The notes under the pieces: generated by a model
What the model was told of the DNA's origin: nothing
Database searches by the model: none
What the model saw: the letters and a program-made list of their open reading frames with translations, nothing else
In this document: positions 22,101 to 34,300 of the stretch, piece after piece
How the letters are laid out: the number at the start of each line of letters is the position of its first letter
Numbering within the stretch: position 1 is the stretch's first letter
Assembly: GCA_947846985.1 (NCBI GenBank)
Contig: CANTUZ010000026.1
Location: 54,294,730 to 54,358,729 of the forward strand
Source: Fratercula arctica
Taxonomy: Eukaryota; Chordata; Aves; Charadriiformes; Alcidae
Length of the DNA stretch: 64,000 bases
Direction: 5' to 3'
Made by a program: the position numbers and the translations under genes

Positions 22101-25100
22101 ACAGCTTTTGTTTACCAAAAGAAATATGAGGGATTCTCATAGTGGGTGGAATGGAAGGGAAAATAAGGTTATACACTGCTGCAGGTAAGGAACTTTGGGA
22201 AAAGTTGGGATTTGCAATGCATTGGACCTCAGTCCCTAAATCCTGCTATGTCTGTGCTTTGAAATTTCCTTAGAAGCTTTTTTTGGTCCTTGCATGGAGT
22301 CCTCCCAAAGCAGTGCGGTGGGAATGCCAGGTTGGATTTACCTTTGCCTGACAAATCACAGTCTGAAAAAAAGTTATTTAACTGTTCTCAGATGCCCTGG
22401 TCCTTGGCTGGTACAGACAGATGAAGCTACAGACTCAGGAGTTTCAGGAGTTTTCCTACAGAACTGGCACCTGCAGAAGAGACTGCTTCATCCTACACCA
22501 GGCCTTCCTCAAAAATCTTGCCAGGTAGTCCAGTCCCTGAACAGATAAATATTGTACCAAATTCAAGGCCTCCATTGCTCAGATTTTTCTTTCAGAAGTG
22601 AGGGATCTGAAGTATTTCAGTCAGAGGAGTTTGAAATGCTGTAGATGATTCTACAAAAGGGAGCCCTCATAAGATATTCAGTGTAACTGACATAAATTCA
22701 ACCTTTTGAAAATTCTATCAAAGGAGCAAGACAAATCTATATCATCAAAGCCATATTATTTTTAATGCATGCCACATGGAGATATGTCATACTTCACAAA
22801 CTAAATGACAGTATATGAATAATTCCTCACAATGGATGAGCCTTGTGAGCCAAAAGTGATTGTTTGACTCATCAGCATCCAGATCTTTCAAATGGAGACA
22901 TCGGTAAAATGTCAGTTGGTACTTGAAAAAGTTTAAAGCAAAACATTCTGTATTCAGAAAATAATGCATATATGATTTTTACTCTTTTTTTTTGTGATGA
23001 TCCCATCAAGTCTTATCTTCTGGCTTTACCCACTTTTTTATTGCTTTAATAAATATTCTAGAGTTGAGCATTAACATTTTCTTCTCAGATATAAAGCTTT
23101 CATTACATCACAAGTAACTGGCCTGAAAAAAGTGCAAAAGAATAAGAATTTGTAAGCTCATGATAGTTAATTTTTGTTCAACACTGATGAGCTTTTATCA
23201 GAAAGTCAGCAAAATTTGCATTTATAGATTTGGGTTTTTACATAGAAAAAACCAATACATTTTAAGTGTCACGATGGTAGCAGTACAAATGTTAAATTTC
23301 TTTAATGATATCCTACTTCAGGTAAAGGTTGCATTAAGGAATGAAAAATACCTAGACCAGAGCACTGGCAGATGAATGTCAGAAATTTCAGTTTACCAAA
23401 ACCCCAGTGCAACCATAGTTTGGGTGGATTTTCTTTTCATTTTCTTCACAGAAGTCAAGATTCAAAACAAGTCCTCATCTGATTCATAAGGATGGTGCTG
23501 CCAATACTTCTAACCATCTATTAGGTCCTAGGAGGTGATGAGAGACAGCCTTATCAGAGCTGGATTTTCTGTATACCTAATACAGACTGTGATATTTAGG
23601 GACAACAATTATTTGAAAGCAGAAAGGAAGAGAGAGCAGGATTTGTAAAATATGAGAATAATGACAACAGGCAAATTATTTAGTGAGTGTCGGCACCCCA
23701 TATTCACTTCAGTCTTTGGGAAATATAAAGTGACCAATAGGGACATTAGGATACAAACCAGACATCAAGTAGGAACACAGAAGAGGCAACAAGAAAGAAT
23801 GAACACAGATAAAGATAACTAAAAACAATAGCAAGGGGAAGACACTAATTTGGACAAAAACTACAGATTAAAAATAAAAACAAGTGAAGACAAGTATTTA
23901 AGAGAATAAAGAAGAAGACAAATTAGAAATAATTGAAACAGAAAGCAAAAATAATTTAGGACAGGAAGGAGGTGAGATGAGTGAAATTCAAAACTAAAAA
24001 TTTACCAGATTAATTTTAGAGAGAAAGAAAAAAAAAGATAAAAAGTTTAATTACTTTATTTAGAAATAGACTTCCTTCCAACATAATCTGAGAAAAGCTG
24101 TATATTTTGATTTTAAATTAAATTTAATTTCTTTTTCTTTTAAAAAAAATTGTTAGAAATTCAGCATCTCATCTGCTGGGTCAGCCAATAATGACTGATA
24201 AGACTGTTGACATGTATGTTATTGTATTTGTACATATTTGTATATGTGTAATGAATTTATTCTGAAGTGTATGTCCATTCTTGTGCCACCAGATGACATT
24301 CCATATGTTGGCCAACACCATCTGAAAAGGTGAAAAACAATGACTAATGTTTTGGAGAGATATTTTTTACAGCAATAATTCGGCAAAGCTGAAAATACCA
24401 ACAGATCTTGTTACAAAAGCATGCAGAGAAATCTGATGAGAATCAAGCAGACGCCATACTTTATTTGTAAAGATGTATGGAAAACTGCCTTTCTGTTTTC
24501 CTGATGCATTTTTTCCACAATGAGCAGGTAAGAGAGGAGGGACTGACTGGAGGGAGCATCTAGAGCTGTGTTATAGAGATGAAAAATAAAAACTTGGAGC
24601 TGCATATATGGTACACTTATGAAGATATACGGGAAAAAACTAACAAATGTTAAGTATGTGTTTCCCTTTCAAGGGAGATGAAGAAAAGTGATGAGTATTG
24701 ATTAAGAGAGTATGTTAGTAATAAGCATGCTGAAGATTCCAAACTTTGGGATAATCCCTGCAGTCTCACTCATACAGTGTTCCCTTAAAAGTGGGTCTCT
24801 CGCCAGAGAAGTGTTAGCATTAACGTTCTACTCTGGTTTTGTTCACCTACAGTAGCTGTCTAGAGGAAGGTAAATATGAAAAATACTGCCTGGAACAGAT
24901 GTGAAATGCTGCAGAAAGATTGTTTTATATATTTAAGTTAAACTTCACTGCATTTTTTCTTTCTTCTTTTGAAAGGGGTGATTAGTCTTTATGATGATTC
25001 AGACTGTAGAGGGCCAGATTCTTGTACCATGTAGATCATCTAGGTTAATAAATCAATTCATATCAACTAAGGGTCCAGTCCTAGCAGTTGTTTAATAAGA

Positions 25101-25700
25101 GATTAGGATTGGTAGGTAAATAGAAGGAAAAGGATAATCTTTGACTAAGGTTGTCCAGGGAACATTCAAAGAAGATAAAAGAGGTTTGTTCCCTTTTCTG
25201 CTTTTATTGGAGTGAAATTTGTGGTTAGGCTTGCACTTCGTCCTCTGGCCTTGAGTTTAGAACTGAATCTTCTCTCTTTTACCTCTCTGACCATTACCAC
25301 TTGTTCCTCAAGTAGCTAGTTAAAATCTGGTTATTCTTCAAAAACATGATGGACCAAAACTATTTTAACAAACGAGGAAGAATCAATCTTAACCAATACG
25401 CAAGAGCAGGTAAAGGAGGGGGAACACTTTCATTCACCTTTTTCAAATGAATTTAATATAATCACGCAGTTGATTTAATCCCTGGATCACAGAAAAGGCT
25501 CTGATTAACAACACTGGTGAAATACTCAAGCAGCTAAAAATCCCAGTCCTTAACATAAGAAAATGGGTAGTGTTGGCTTCCCGGTGAAACATTACTTTCT
25601 TTATGAAAGGCAGGTAACGATTTCTCTGCAGCAAAATGTCACTTTCAAAACAGTTGTTACCACCCACAATTACATTGCAAACATAAACCAAAATGGTTTA
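19111..25700. other. Unique non-coding DNA with a purine-rich stretch
   Basis: No supported gene. The open frame at 20851-21285 (144 codons) is T-rich and hydrophobic in a T-rich strand and is best read as chance. A strongly A/G-biased stretch lies at about 23620-24040 and is listed separately. Confidence 0.5.
23620..24040. other. Purine-rich, strand-asymmetric stretch
   Basis: For about 400 bases the plus strand is dominated by A and G (for example GAAGAAGACAAATTAGAAAT, GGACAGGAAGGAGGTGAGAT) with few pyrimidine runs. It is not a simple tandem repeat. Such skew can mark an old A-rich retroposon, transcription-linked asymmetry or simple drift. No LINE or retroviral motif is visible. Confidence 0.6.
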
Positions 25701-25705
25701 TTCTA

Positions 25706-25756
25706 AATATATATATATAAAAATATATATATACACACACACACATATATATACAC
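25706..25756. repeat. TA/CA compound microsatellite
   Basis: Alternating runs of (TA)n, a short AAAA break, (TA)n, (CA)6-type and again (TA)n, about 50 bases in all. Typical slippage-prone vertebrate microsatellite. Confidence 0.95.
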
Positions 25757-25759
25757 TAC

Positions 25760-28700
25760 ATTTTCTTTTTGTGAGCCAAAGAGCCATTGCAATTTTTTTC
25801 TTTTTCCTCTGGATATAGTAGCTGAAATCTTGACTATTACTGGCTAGTGGTTAATATAATCTCTCCAGATGTTTTCTCTTTCCCTCAGCTTTCTCAGGAG
25901 ATACTGCCTTTTTCCACAGTGCAAGATTTTTTTCTGAGCATGGCATAGGTATGTCTTATAATACATCCATTATCAAAGAAGTTTCCTGTTTTTTAGAGGG
26001 AAAAGATACCAAACCTCTCAAATCCAGAGAGATTTTAACTATTTTTTTTTTTTTAAGTCACTGTTGTATTCAACGTTTAATCTGCATTGCTAGAAGGCTC
26101 TGTAAATTATTAAAATTATTGAAATAATTGCTGATTCTTCATCGGTATTAAACACAACTCAATGCATGATTTATAGCATCTAAGGCCAGAAGGCAGTAAT
26201 ATATCATTTAGCCTGACATTTTCAGTAACATCCACCATGGGATTTCAAATACACATCACTCTATTAAATAATGTAGTAAAAGCAACGCTGTGCATGAAAT
26301 GTTTGAGATTATAAATCTTTGCTTTTGATAAATTATAACATTGCTGACCCTCTTTAAATGCTGCTTAGCTCTTTTATGTTGAAAGGGCAAATCAAAACCA
26401 ATATGAGAATACCGGACATAAGGGATACAATATAGCTGAATATTTTCACAGCTGAAATAGATATAGAACATTTTATCCAAATGTTTCATAGCTACTTGTA
26501 CAGTTGGTTTCAAGTTCTAACGGCTTATAAACATGTGCTTTCCAGCGATGTTTTTGATAGTTTTTTAATTATGGAAAATAATAGAAGGATCCAGAGCTTG
26601 AAATTCTACAGGAATGTATCAGTGTAACCGTTTATCTAGTGATACTGGTTAAAGCATTTGAAAAGTGTTTTTTACACAAGTACTAAGAGAAGTGGTTTTG
26701 TTGTATCAATATAGAAAAAATATGATTTTGTTATATTGTCTTGAAAGAACAACCTTTACTTTTTCTACTCTTTTCTCCACTTTACTTACTTATACTTTAC
26801 AGACAAAACATCATTCCCTTAACTTTTCCTGAATATTCTCTGCATTTTCTGTAAATGTAGATACAGTCTTCTGGTTCATTATTCAGCAGTGGCCTTTTCC
26901 AGGGGAAATTTCAAAGTAAACTCAATTTTCATCTCACTTGGAGTTTGCTGGGTTGTGAAAGTAACTGTGGTTTAAAAAGAAGAGTGTGAAGTATCCTTTA
27001 TTTAGTTTTCCATTATATGTATTCTGATGGATTACATCCATTAGATGTGTTGAGTACTGTATTATTGTACAGGGAAAGATTAGAAAACAAGCTAACTGAA
27101 GACCTGTACACATGCTACGGTTATTAAATTCAGTGGTAGTAAATAACTATGCTTCCTACTATAGTGGGAGCTGGAGAAATTCCATATAGAAATTCAGTCA
27201 GTATTATTTGCTGCAATTTTCACCAAACAGGAATAAAATGACACATATCATAATATTAATATGGCAAACAAAGATGCAGAGCAAATAGGGTGGGGATAAT
27301 TTAAGTTAATTTATATAGATAACTAATTACACTGACTTACAAGATGTTTTGGAATTTCAAAATGTAACTCCATGTTTTCTACAGGTCCTAAATCCTTGTG
27401 AAAGACCAGCAAATTGAAATGATAGAGAGCTTTTGTGTTGATATGGATGAGTTACAATTTACTTTGAAGGCACTGGATATAGCACATATTGACCACAACC
27501 ATTGTGTGCCAGCAGTATCTGCACTGCAAAAGAAACCTAGGAGAGGTATATCATCTGCCAACAATAACAACCCTCATCCTCATACTTTCCCAAAACTCAA
27601 GGCCCGAACTGCAAAAGTATACAGATTTGAATGTGTATCATGCCTTTCCCTTTCTCCTTCTCTCACAGGAATAGTTCACAACACGCAAAGAGACTCACTA
27701 CAGACATGAATGAAAAAAAAAAAATCCAGTTACTTCCTCTAGTCATCAGAAAGATAAGGATGGTCACAGAACCCTGAAGCAGTGCTGAAAAATGGACTGG
27801 ATCAAGTACCGGGATCCACAGTTTCCCTGGGTATGTCTCAGGTGTTTCTCTCGAGGTAAGTCTCACTTCCCGTCCGGGCAGTGATAAGCTTCTGATATAA
27901 ACCATGGTTCAACTTAGAGTTAAAATCAGAGACCAGAAGAAATCACTTGCAATGTCTCAGAGCAAAGAAGCACCTTTGTTGGTGGAAACATGCCCATTTG
28001 CTAAGGCATATATTAAAACATTATTTTAACCAAGCTTTTGTATCCGCCATCCTACCATCCTTAGGTATATCAAGCCATCTGGCACAAAGTCAGCCAGCCA
28101 GTGCTTTAGGCCATTGCAAGGAGGCCCTCATACTTCTCTCCACTGAGATACCTCACTGATCTCTCATCCGACCAAAGTTTGCTCTGCTTTTTCCAGCTAC
28201 TAGGACAAGATTCTCACAGGAAAGCCAGAGATTAATTTCCCCCAGTGAGGAAGGAAGCATAGCAAATAAGGCAGGAATGCTATTTAAAGTGAATTAATTG
28301 TGTAACTCCCGTGAACACTAACTGCCACAGTCCCTGCTCTTTACTAAAGCAATTACTAGGTCCCTCATTGTGTAACAAGGGGAGGATCCTCCCTGCCCCT
28401 CCCACCCATAATACCACTTGCTAGGAAGGATGGGAAAGGTGGAAGAATGTGTAAATTCCCCCCTCCCAATCTGCAAAGTTGTGGATTGGGTCCAAAGAAA
28501 TTGTCTGCACTCAGATGTAGGGACTATTGTGAAGTTTTGAGGTAATTATCAGCTCTCCTGATGCTGCTATTCGCTCTGCAACACAACAGTTTCTGCTTCT
28601 CACTTGAAAGGGTAAAAGCATTGTAGAAGCTGAAACGTGTTGAGCATTAGTCTGCATTACAGCTGTTGCCTTTTTTCGCTTTCCTTCGATAATGTATACT

Positions 28701-29425
28701 TAACACATCACAGAATGAAATAAGAATCCTCTCATTCACTAAAGCTCACTGTGCCTCTTCTCCAGAGCCATAAATCATTTCAAGCAACAGCAGTTTGTTT
28801 CCTAGCTGCAGTGGGGACTGAAGGGACAAGAAACTTCTGGTCATCCTCCGTTGACTATACTTGCGTGCTTCAAAATGGGGCAGAAGAAAGTAGATCTCTT
28901 TGGGAAGTGGAAACATGGATGAGGGTGAGGTAAAGTTGAGGAGAGAGAAGTGATTTACAGAGAGAGAATGGATGGAAGGAAGGGACTGTGTTTCAGGAAG
29001 CTCAAAGGAATGTAAATTTACAGGAAACTGAGGTGAAAATCTCTTGTGTGGGCAGGCTCTGTCATAGATTAAGCAAGGTGGTAGAAAAGCAGCTTATTAA
29101 AATACAAGAATTGGGGAATAGGAAACCTTAGGGAAGAGAAAACAGGCCTTATATCAACAGCAGTGAAGCTTGTGCGAACTGCTTCATGGTGTGGGGATAA
29201 CAAAAGCAGCAGGCATTCTGCCAGAAGGTGAAACTGTAACAAGAGTTGTGTGGAGGGAGAATGAGATTTTGTTGTGATAAGCATCTCTTATTTAAAGGCA
29301 TTGGTCTCATGTATGACTTAAGTTAGCATGAGAAAAGATAGAGCCTTCCATGGGGATCTTTCCTGCACTGGGTCACATTATCTACTGCCAGCAGATGAAA
29401 TTATGAAGTCATCAGATAATACTTC
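25760..29425. other. Unique non-coding DNA
   Basis: No gene is supported. A good splice-acceptor-like motif (TGTTTTCTACAG, ending at 27384) precedes a frame at 27398-27709, but that frame has an in-frame TAA at 27389-27391 just after the acceptor and no good donor, so I do not call an exon. A 14-bp perfect palindrome lies at 28380-28393. Confidence 0.5.
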
Positions 29426-29429
29426 ACTG

Positions 29430-31316
29430 CTGATCATGAGAAAATGTGAATATATGGCAATGTGTGGAAACAGGGTGAAACATAAAGCCCAGATAGAGTT
29501 AAATCTGGCCAGGGATGTCAAGGACAACAAGAAGGCCTTCTATAGGTATGTCAGTGACAAAAGGAAGACTAGGGAAAATGTGGGCTCACTCAGGAAGGAG
29601 ACGGGAAACCTGGTCACCCAGGACATGGACAAGGCTGAAGTACTCAACAGCTTTTTTGCCTTAGTCCTCACCAGCAAGGGCTCTAGCCACACTGCCCAAG
29701 ACACAGAAGGCAAAGGCAGGGACTGGGAGAGTGAGGAACCACCCACTGTAGGAGAAGACCAGGTTTGAGACCATCTGAGGAACCTGAAGGTGCATAAGTC
29801 CATGGTACCTGCTAAGATGTATCCGCAGGTCCTGAGAGAACTGACTGATAAGTTGCCAAGCCACAATCCATCACATTTGAGAAGTTGTGGTAGTGTGGTG
29901 AAGTTCCTGCTGACTGGAAAAGGGGAAACATAACACCGATTTTTAAAATGGGACAAAAAGAAGACATGGGGAGCTATAGGCCAGTCAGTCTCACCTCTGT
30001 TCCCAGCAACATCATGGAGCAGATCCTCATGGAAACTCTGCTAATGCACATGAAAAATAAGGAGGTGATTGGTGACAGCCAACATGGCTTCACCAAAGGT
30101 AAATCATGCCTGACAAATTTGGTGGCCTTCTATGACAGAGTTACAACATTGGTGGATAAGGGGAGAGCAAAAGACATCATCTACCTGGACTTCTACAAAG
30201 CATTTGAGACTGTCCTGAATAACATCCTTGTCTCTAAATTGGAGAGACATGGATTTGATGGATGAACTATTTGGTGGATAAGGAACTGGCTGGATGCAGT
30301 CAATGGCTCAAAGTCCAAGTGGAGACCAGTGACGACTGTTGCTCCTCAGGGACTGGTACCGAGATCGGTACAGTTTAACATATTTGTTCGTGACATTGAA
30401 GTTGGGATTGAGTGCACATTCACCAAGTTTGCTGGTGACACCAAGCTGTGTGGTGCGGTCAACATGCTGGAGGGAAAGGATGCCATCCAGAGGGACCTGG
30501 ACAGAATTGAGAGGTGCACCTGTGCAAACCTCATTAAGTTCAACAAGGCCAAGTGCAAGATACTGCATGTGGGTTGGGGCAGTCCCAAGTACAAATACAG
30601 GCTGGACAGGGAACGGATTGAGAGCAGCCCTGAGGAGAAGAACTTGGGGGTGCTGGTGGATGAGAAGCTCAACGTGAGCCAGCAATGTGTTCTCGCAGCC
30701 CAGAAAGCCAACCGCATCCTGGGCTGCATGAAAAGAAGTGTGGCCAGTAGGTCAAGGGAGGTGATTCTGGCCCTCTGCTCCTCTCTGGTGAGATCCCACC
30801 TGGAGTGCTGCATCCAGCTCTGGAGCCCCCAACATAAGAAAGACATGGACCTGTTGGAGAGAGTCGAGAGGGCCATGAATAAGATCAAAGGGCTGGAGCA
30901 CCTCTGCTATGAGGACAGGCTGAGAGAGTTGGGGCTGTTCAGCCTGGAGAAGAGGAGGCTCCGGTGACAGCCTATAGCAGCCTTCCAGTATCTGAAGGGG
31001 GCCTACAAGAAAGCTGGAGAGGGATTTTTTACAAGGGCATGTAGCAACAGGTCAAGGGTTAATGGCTTCAAACTGGAAAACAGTAGATTTAGAGTAGATA
31101 TTAGGAAGAAATTCTTTACTGTGAGGGTGATGAAGCACTGGAACAGGTTGCCCAGAGAAGTTGTGGATGCCCCATCCCTGGAAGTGTTCAAGACCAGTCT
31201 GGATGGGGCTTTGAGCAGCCTGGTCTAGTGGGAGGTGTCCCTGCCCATGGCGGGGGGGGTGGAACTAGATGATGCTTAAGGTTCCTTCCAACATAAACCA
31301 TTCTATGATTCTGTGA
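29430..31316 (+). mobile_element. CR1 LINE copy, longest in window, 5'-truncated and decayed
   Basis: About 1.9 kb holding the reverse transcriptase part of CR1 ORF2 and the 3' UTR. RT blocks lie in order: [20 protein letters not shown] (about 29535), [20 protein letters not shown] (about 29973), [17 protein letters not shown] (about 30085), [11 protein letters not shown] (about 30181), PQGLVPRSVQFNIFV (about 30345), FAGDTKL (about 30430) and [20 protein letters not shown] (about 30900). The coding region is broken by in-frame stops (for example TGA at 29767 and 30263) and frame changes. The RT box expected as F-A-D-D reads F-A-G-D, so one catalytic aspartate is lost, and the aspartate usual after YLDF-x-KAF is E. 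The 3' end is ATTCTATGATTCTGTGATT. Upstream endonuclease and ORF1 are absent. The copy is dead. The left boundary is approximate. Confidence 0.97.
29948..30967 (+). pseudogene. CR1 ORF2 reverse transcriptase, inactive remnant
   Basis: Two open segments, 29948-30265 and 30329-30967, together span the fingers, palm and thumb parts of the CR1 RT. They are separated by a TGA near 30263 and a frame change in the block that should read on into the PQG motif. The second segment carries the FAGDTKL box, the LVDEKLNVSQQC block and the C-terminal [16 protein letters not shown] block, ending at TGA 30965-30967. Known role of the family: an RT copies CR1 RNA at the target site by target-primed reverse transcription. 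Here the D-to-G change in the catalytic box alone should abolish activity. No functional product is expected. Confidence 0.9.
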
Positions 31317-31319
31317 TTT

Positions 31320-34300
31320 CAAGATTCCAAGGAAGCTATGCAAGAAGTCTGAGTAGTCTTCCTTCATTTGGCAATCAGGGAAAGGAATTATTTGTCACTG
31401 TGAATGAAGGGTGGGGAGGAAAGGAAAATATGGTAGGGTTTTCATTGTTGCAGTCAAAAAGAGGATGAGTTTGACCAAATACATATTCTGAAGCAAACAA
31501 TTAAGAATATATAAGATGAATGGGAATAAAAAAGAAGGGGCTAGTAGTTAATGCAAAATAGAAGTGTAAAAAAATCACAGAGGGAAAGAAAAACCTCAGC
31601 GAAAAAATGGCCATAATTAAATGCTGAGAAAGGGGTTTTTTTATTAAATATATTAGAAGACTAAAAATTCTTTCAGAATATGCCCACTGTAGCTGGACAT
31701 CTGAAGTCTAGAAAGAAACAACTAATTGCTTCTTTTGCTAGTATCTTCCAGAGGTTAATTATCCTTGTTTCTGAAAAAGATCTAATTTTTTTTTTCTGAT
31801 ACGGATATATCTGGTTCTGATACCTAGCCATTAGTTCTTGATAAGAATATATCACTAAACATCTGACATTTCCTGTCTTTGAAGACACTACAATTTATTA
31901 TCATCTCTCAATCTTCTGTTCACTTTGTGAGATTAACATATTAATCCCTTTAAGATTCTTGCTATAAGGTTTTTCCCAACACCCAAATCATTCCTGCAAC
32001 TCTTTTCTACACCCTTTGCAATTTTTCAACATTTTTTTTTTTAAAGCACAAACACCAGAACTGACAGTTTTCCAGTATATGCTTCATCATGGTAATACAC
32101 AGAGGTAACACTTACTCTGTTTATTTAGCTGGAAAGCGCTTTACTCAACCTCACTGTAGCATAGTACTGCGAGTTGCTTGTCCTCTGTTATCTATAAATC
32201 TTTTCTGCTTCCTTGGCTTTATTCCTTTGGCAATTTTTATAGCCCACCTCCCTTGTCCACAAGGGTAGAATTCATTTTGCCTATCATTGGCAAGTTAATT
32301 ACTGCAATCCAATCGTGATAAGGTCCAAAGTTTCCTGTAATTTAAACCACTGTTGAAGGCACCCGATATAGTTTCATGAGAGACAGAGAATGAGAATCCC
32401 TGGAAAGGCACTCATCTTACCCATCTGAATAATCTAATTTAGGATGGAATTAAATGAAATATTGAAAAGTCTTGGTGTCAGCTGAATATATACAGCCTGT
32501 TTATATATGGGATACTAACTAATAAAGTAGAATACCAACATAATAATCAGCAGAGCTGTTAAAATACGTGATCTTCTCATTATTCAGTTATTGGAAATCA
32601 TTAGACACAATAATTCACATTTCGAAATTTCTCAGAATAACCTCACAGGAGAACACAACAGTCATTAAGACTACGGAGAGAGTAAGGGTCTTACAGTAAA
32701 AGAGTTGGATTTTTTAGCATGTTCCACCCCCCACCTCCCCCAATATCACTTGAAAATGAGGCAATCTGTTCTGATTGAGACGTGCATCAGCAAGCCAGTG
32801 TGTTCTAATTTTAGAGGGAGCAGTTATGGGTTATGAGGGTGACTGTAAAATACTAAAAAGAAAGCCTCTTCTGGTATTCAATCAAAAATGCAAACTATTA
32901 ATTGTTGTAGGTGGATCCATATGATATCAGACATATGGTAGAACACAACACAAGTACTTGCAATCAAGAATAGTCACTGAGGTTCTAAAAGCTTGAAGGC
33001 AAATATATAGTTTAAAATTAGAAATCTATTAGAGTGTCTAAAAATGAATGAATGGGTCATAGTTTTAAGAATCTGAAGGCAGTGTTTTTCAATCCTGTAT
33101 TTCCAAATCAGAATTAGGCAGCTTTAATTTCTGACGGATATTGTCACTTTCACCACAGCTATGTAAAACATAATGAATAGCCAAAAGAGCAAGAAAATCG
33201 ACTGGACAATGGCAGAATCCTTATACATTTTTACTCTCTTCTTAACTCTGTTTTTCAAGATGCAGTTGCAAGCAATATATGGACTTTAGAATGCTACTTA
33301 TAGAGGACTTCTATTAGTGACATTTTGTATATTGTGTTGGAGTTCTGTGATCATAATCAAAATAGATATATTCTCATATCGATCTTAGTTATTTCTGAAT
33401 ATTCACTCATGAGGCATTTAAAAAGCTTTCTTTCCCTAGTATTCTGTGCTTCTACAAACAAATTAGTTTGTGTAAATATAAATATTTTTAATCCTTATTT
33501 TTATGCATTACAGTTTGTACTTATAAAGTTATTTTTTAATAAAATATTGACCTTTCCATATGATCAAAGGTTGTCTTGGGTAGAACAAACATCCTACTTG
33601 TTCATCTTTAATAAAACATATTGCATTTTAATGAACAGGAAAGAAGTGTTCACCATTTATTCTAAAAGACTACATATTAACTCCTGAAAATAAGTCTTAG
33701 CGTTTTTATTACAGTTAATTTTGCCTTATGCATGATTTTTTTTTCAATTTTCCCAGTTTAATTAGGGATGGAAATGAGATTCTAATGCCCGCTTAATTAC
33801 TTGACTCTGGTTACCAGTCTAATTAATCAACTGCTTGTAATGCCCCCCTCCTCTCTATATATGCTTTCATAAAATTCTCACTTTGCAAAGCAACTTGTGA
33901 AAGGGAATTTCCATTTCATCAGTTCTGTGTACACACTGAGTGAAAAAGCAAAGCAAACCCTTTGGTGACTTCCCTGAAGAAAGGCAGTCCTGGGGGGAAA
34001 AGTAATTGGTCCTAGAGATAGATACTGAATCACAGAAGAGTGTATGTAGCTTAATCTTGACACTTACTGCCTTTTAGAACGCCCGTAGTAATACTGAACT
34101 GCGCTATTATGGTTGCTTGCAGGTTTCATAACTCTGTTAAATTGTAGAAGTTGCACTAATACCAAGGGTTGTCCGCTTGGAATCATTTGAAACAGAGTCC
34201 AAATTGTTGTATTTCATCATTCATAACTTTTGCCAGAGCAAGAAAAACAGAATGTCACCATATACGCACAACAGCACGCTTTTTACTCCCAGGATTGTTG

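Noticed and set aside
27384..27709. Frame preceded by a good acceptor-like TGTTTTCTACAG
   Set aside because: An in-frame TAA follows at 27389-27391, the apparent start is GTG, and no convincing donor closes it.
30308..30888. Minus-strand open frames of 125 and 180 codons over the CR1 copy
   Set aside because: They are shadows of the plus-strand CR1 reverse transcriptase, which has the real conserved blocks.
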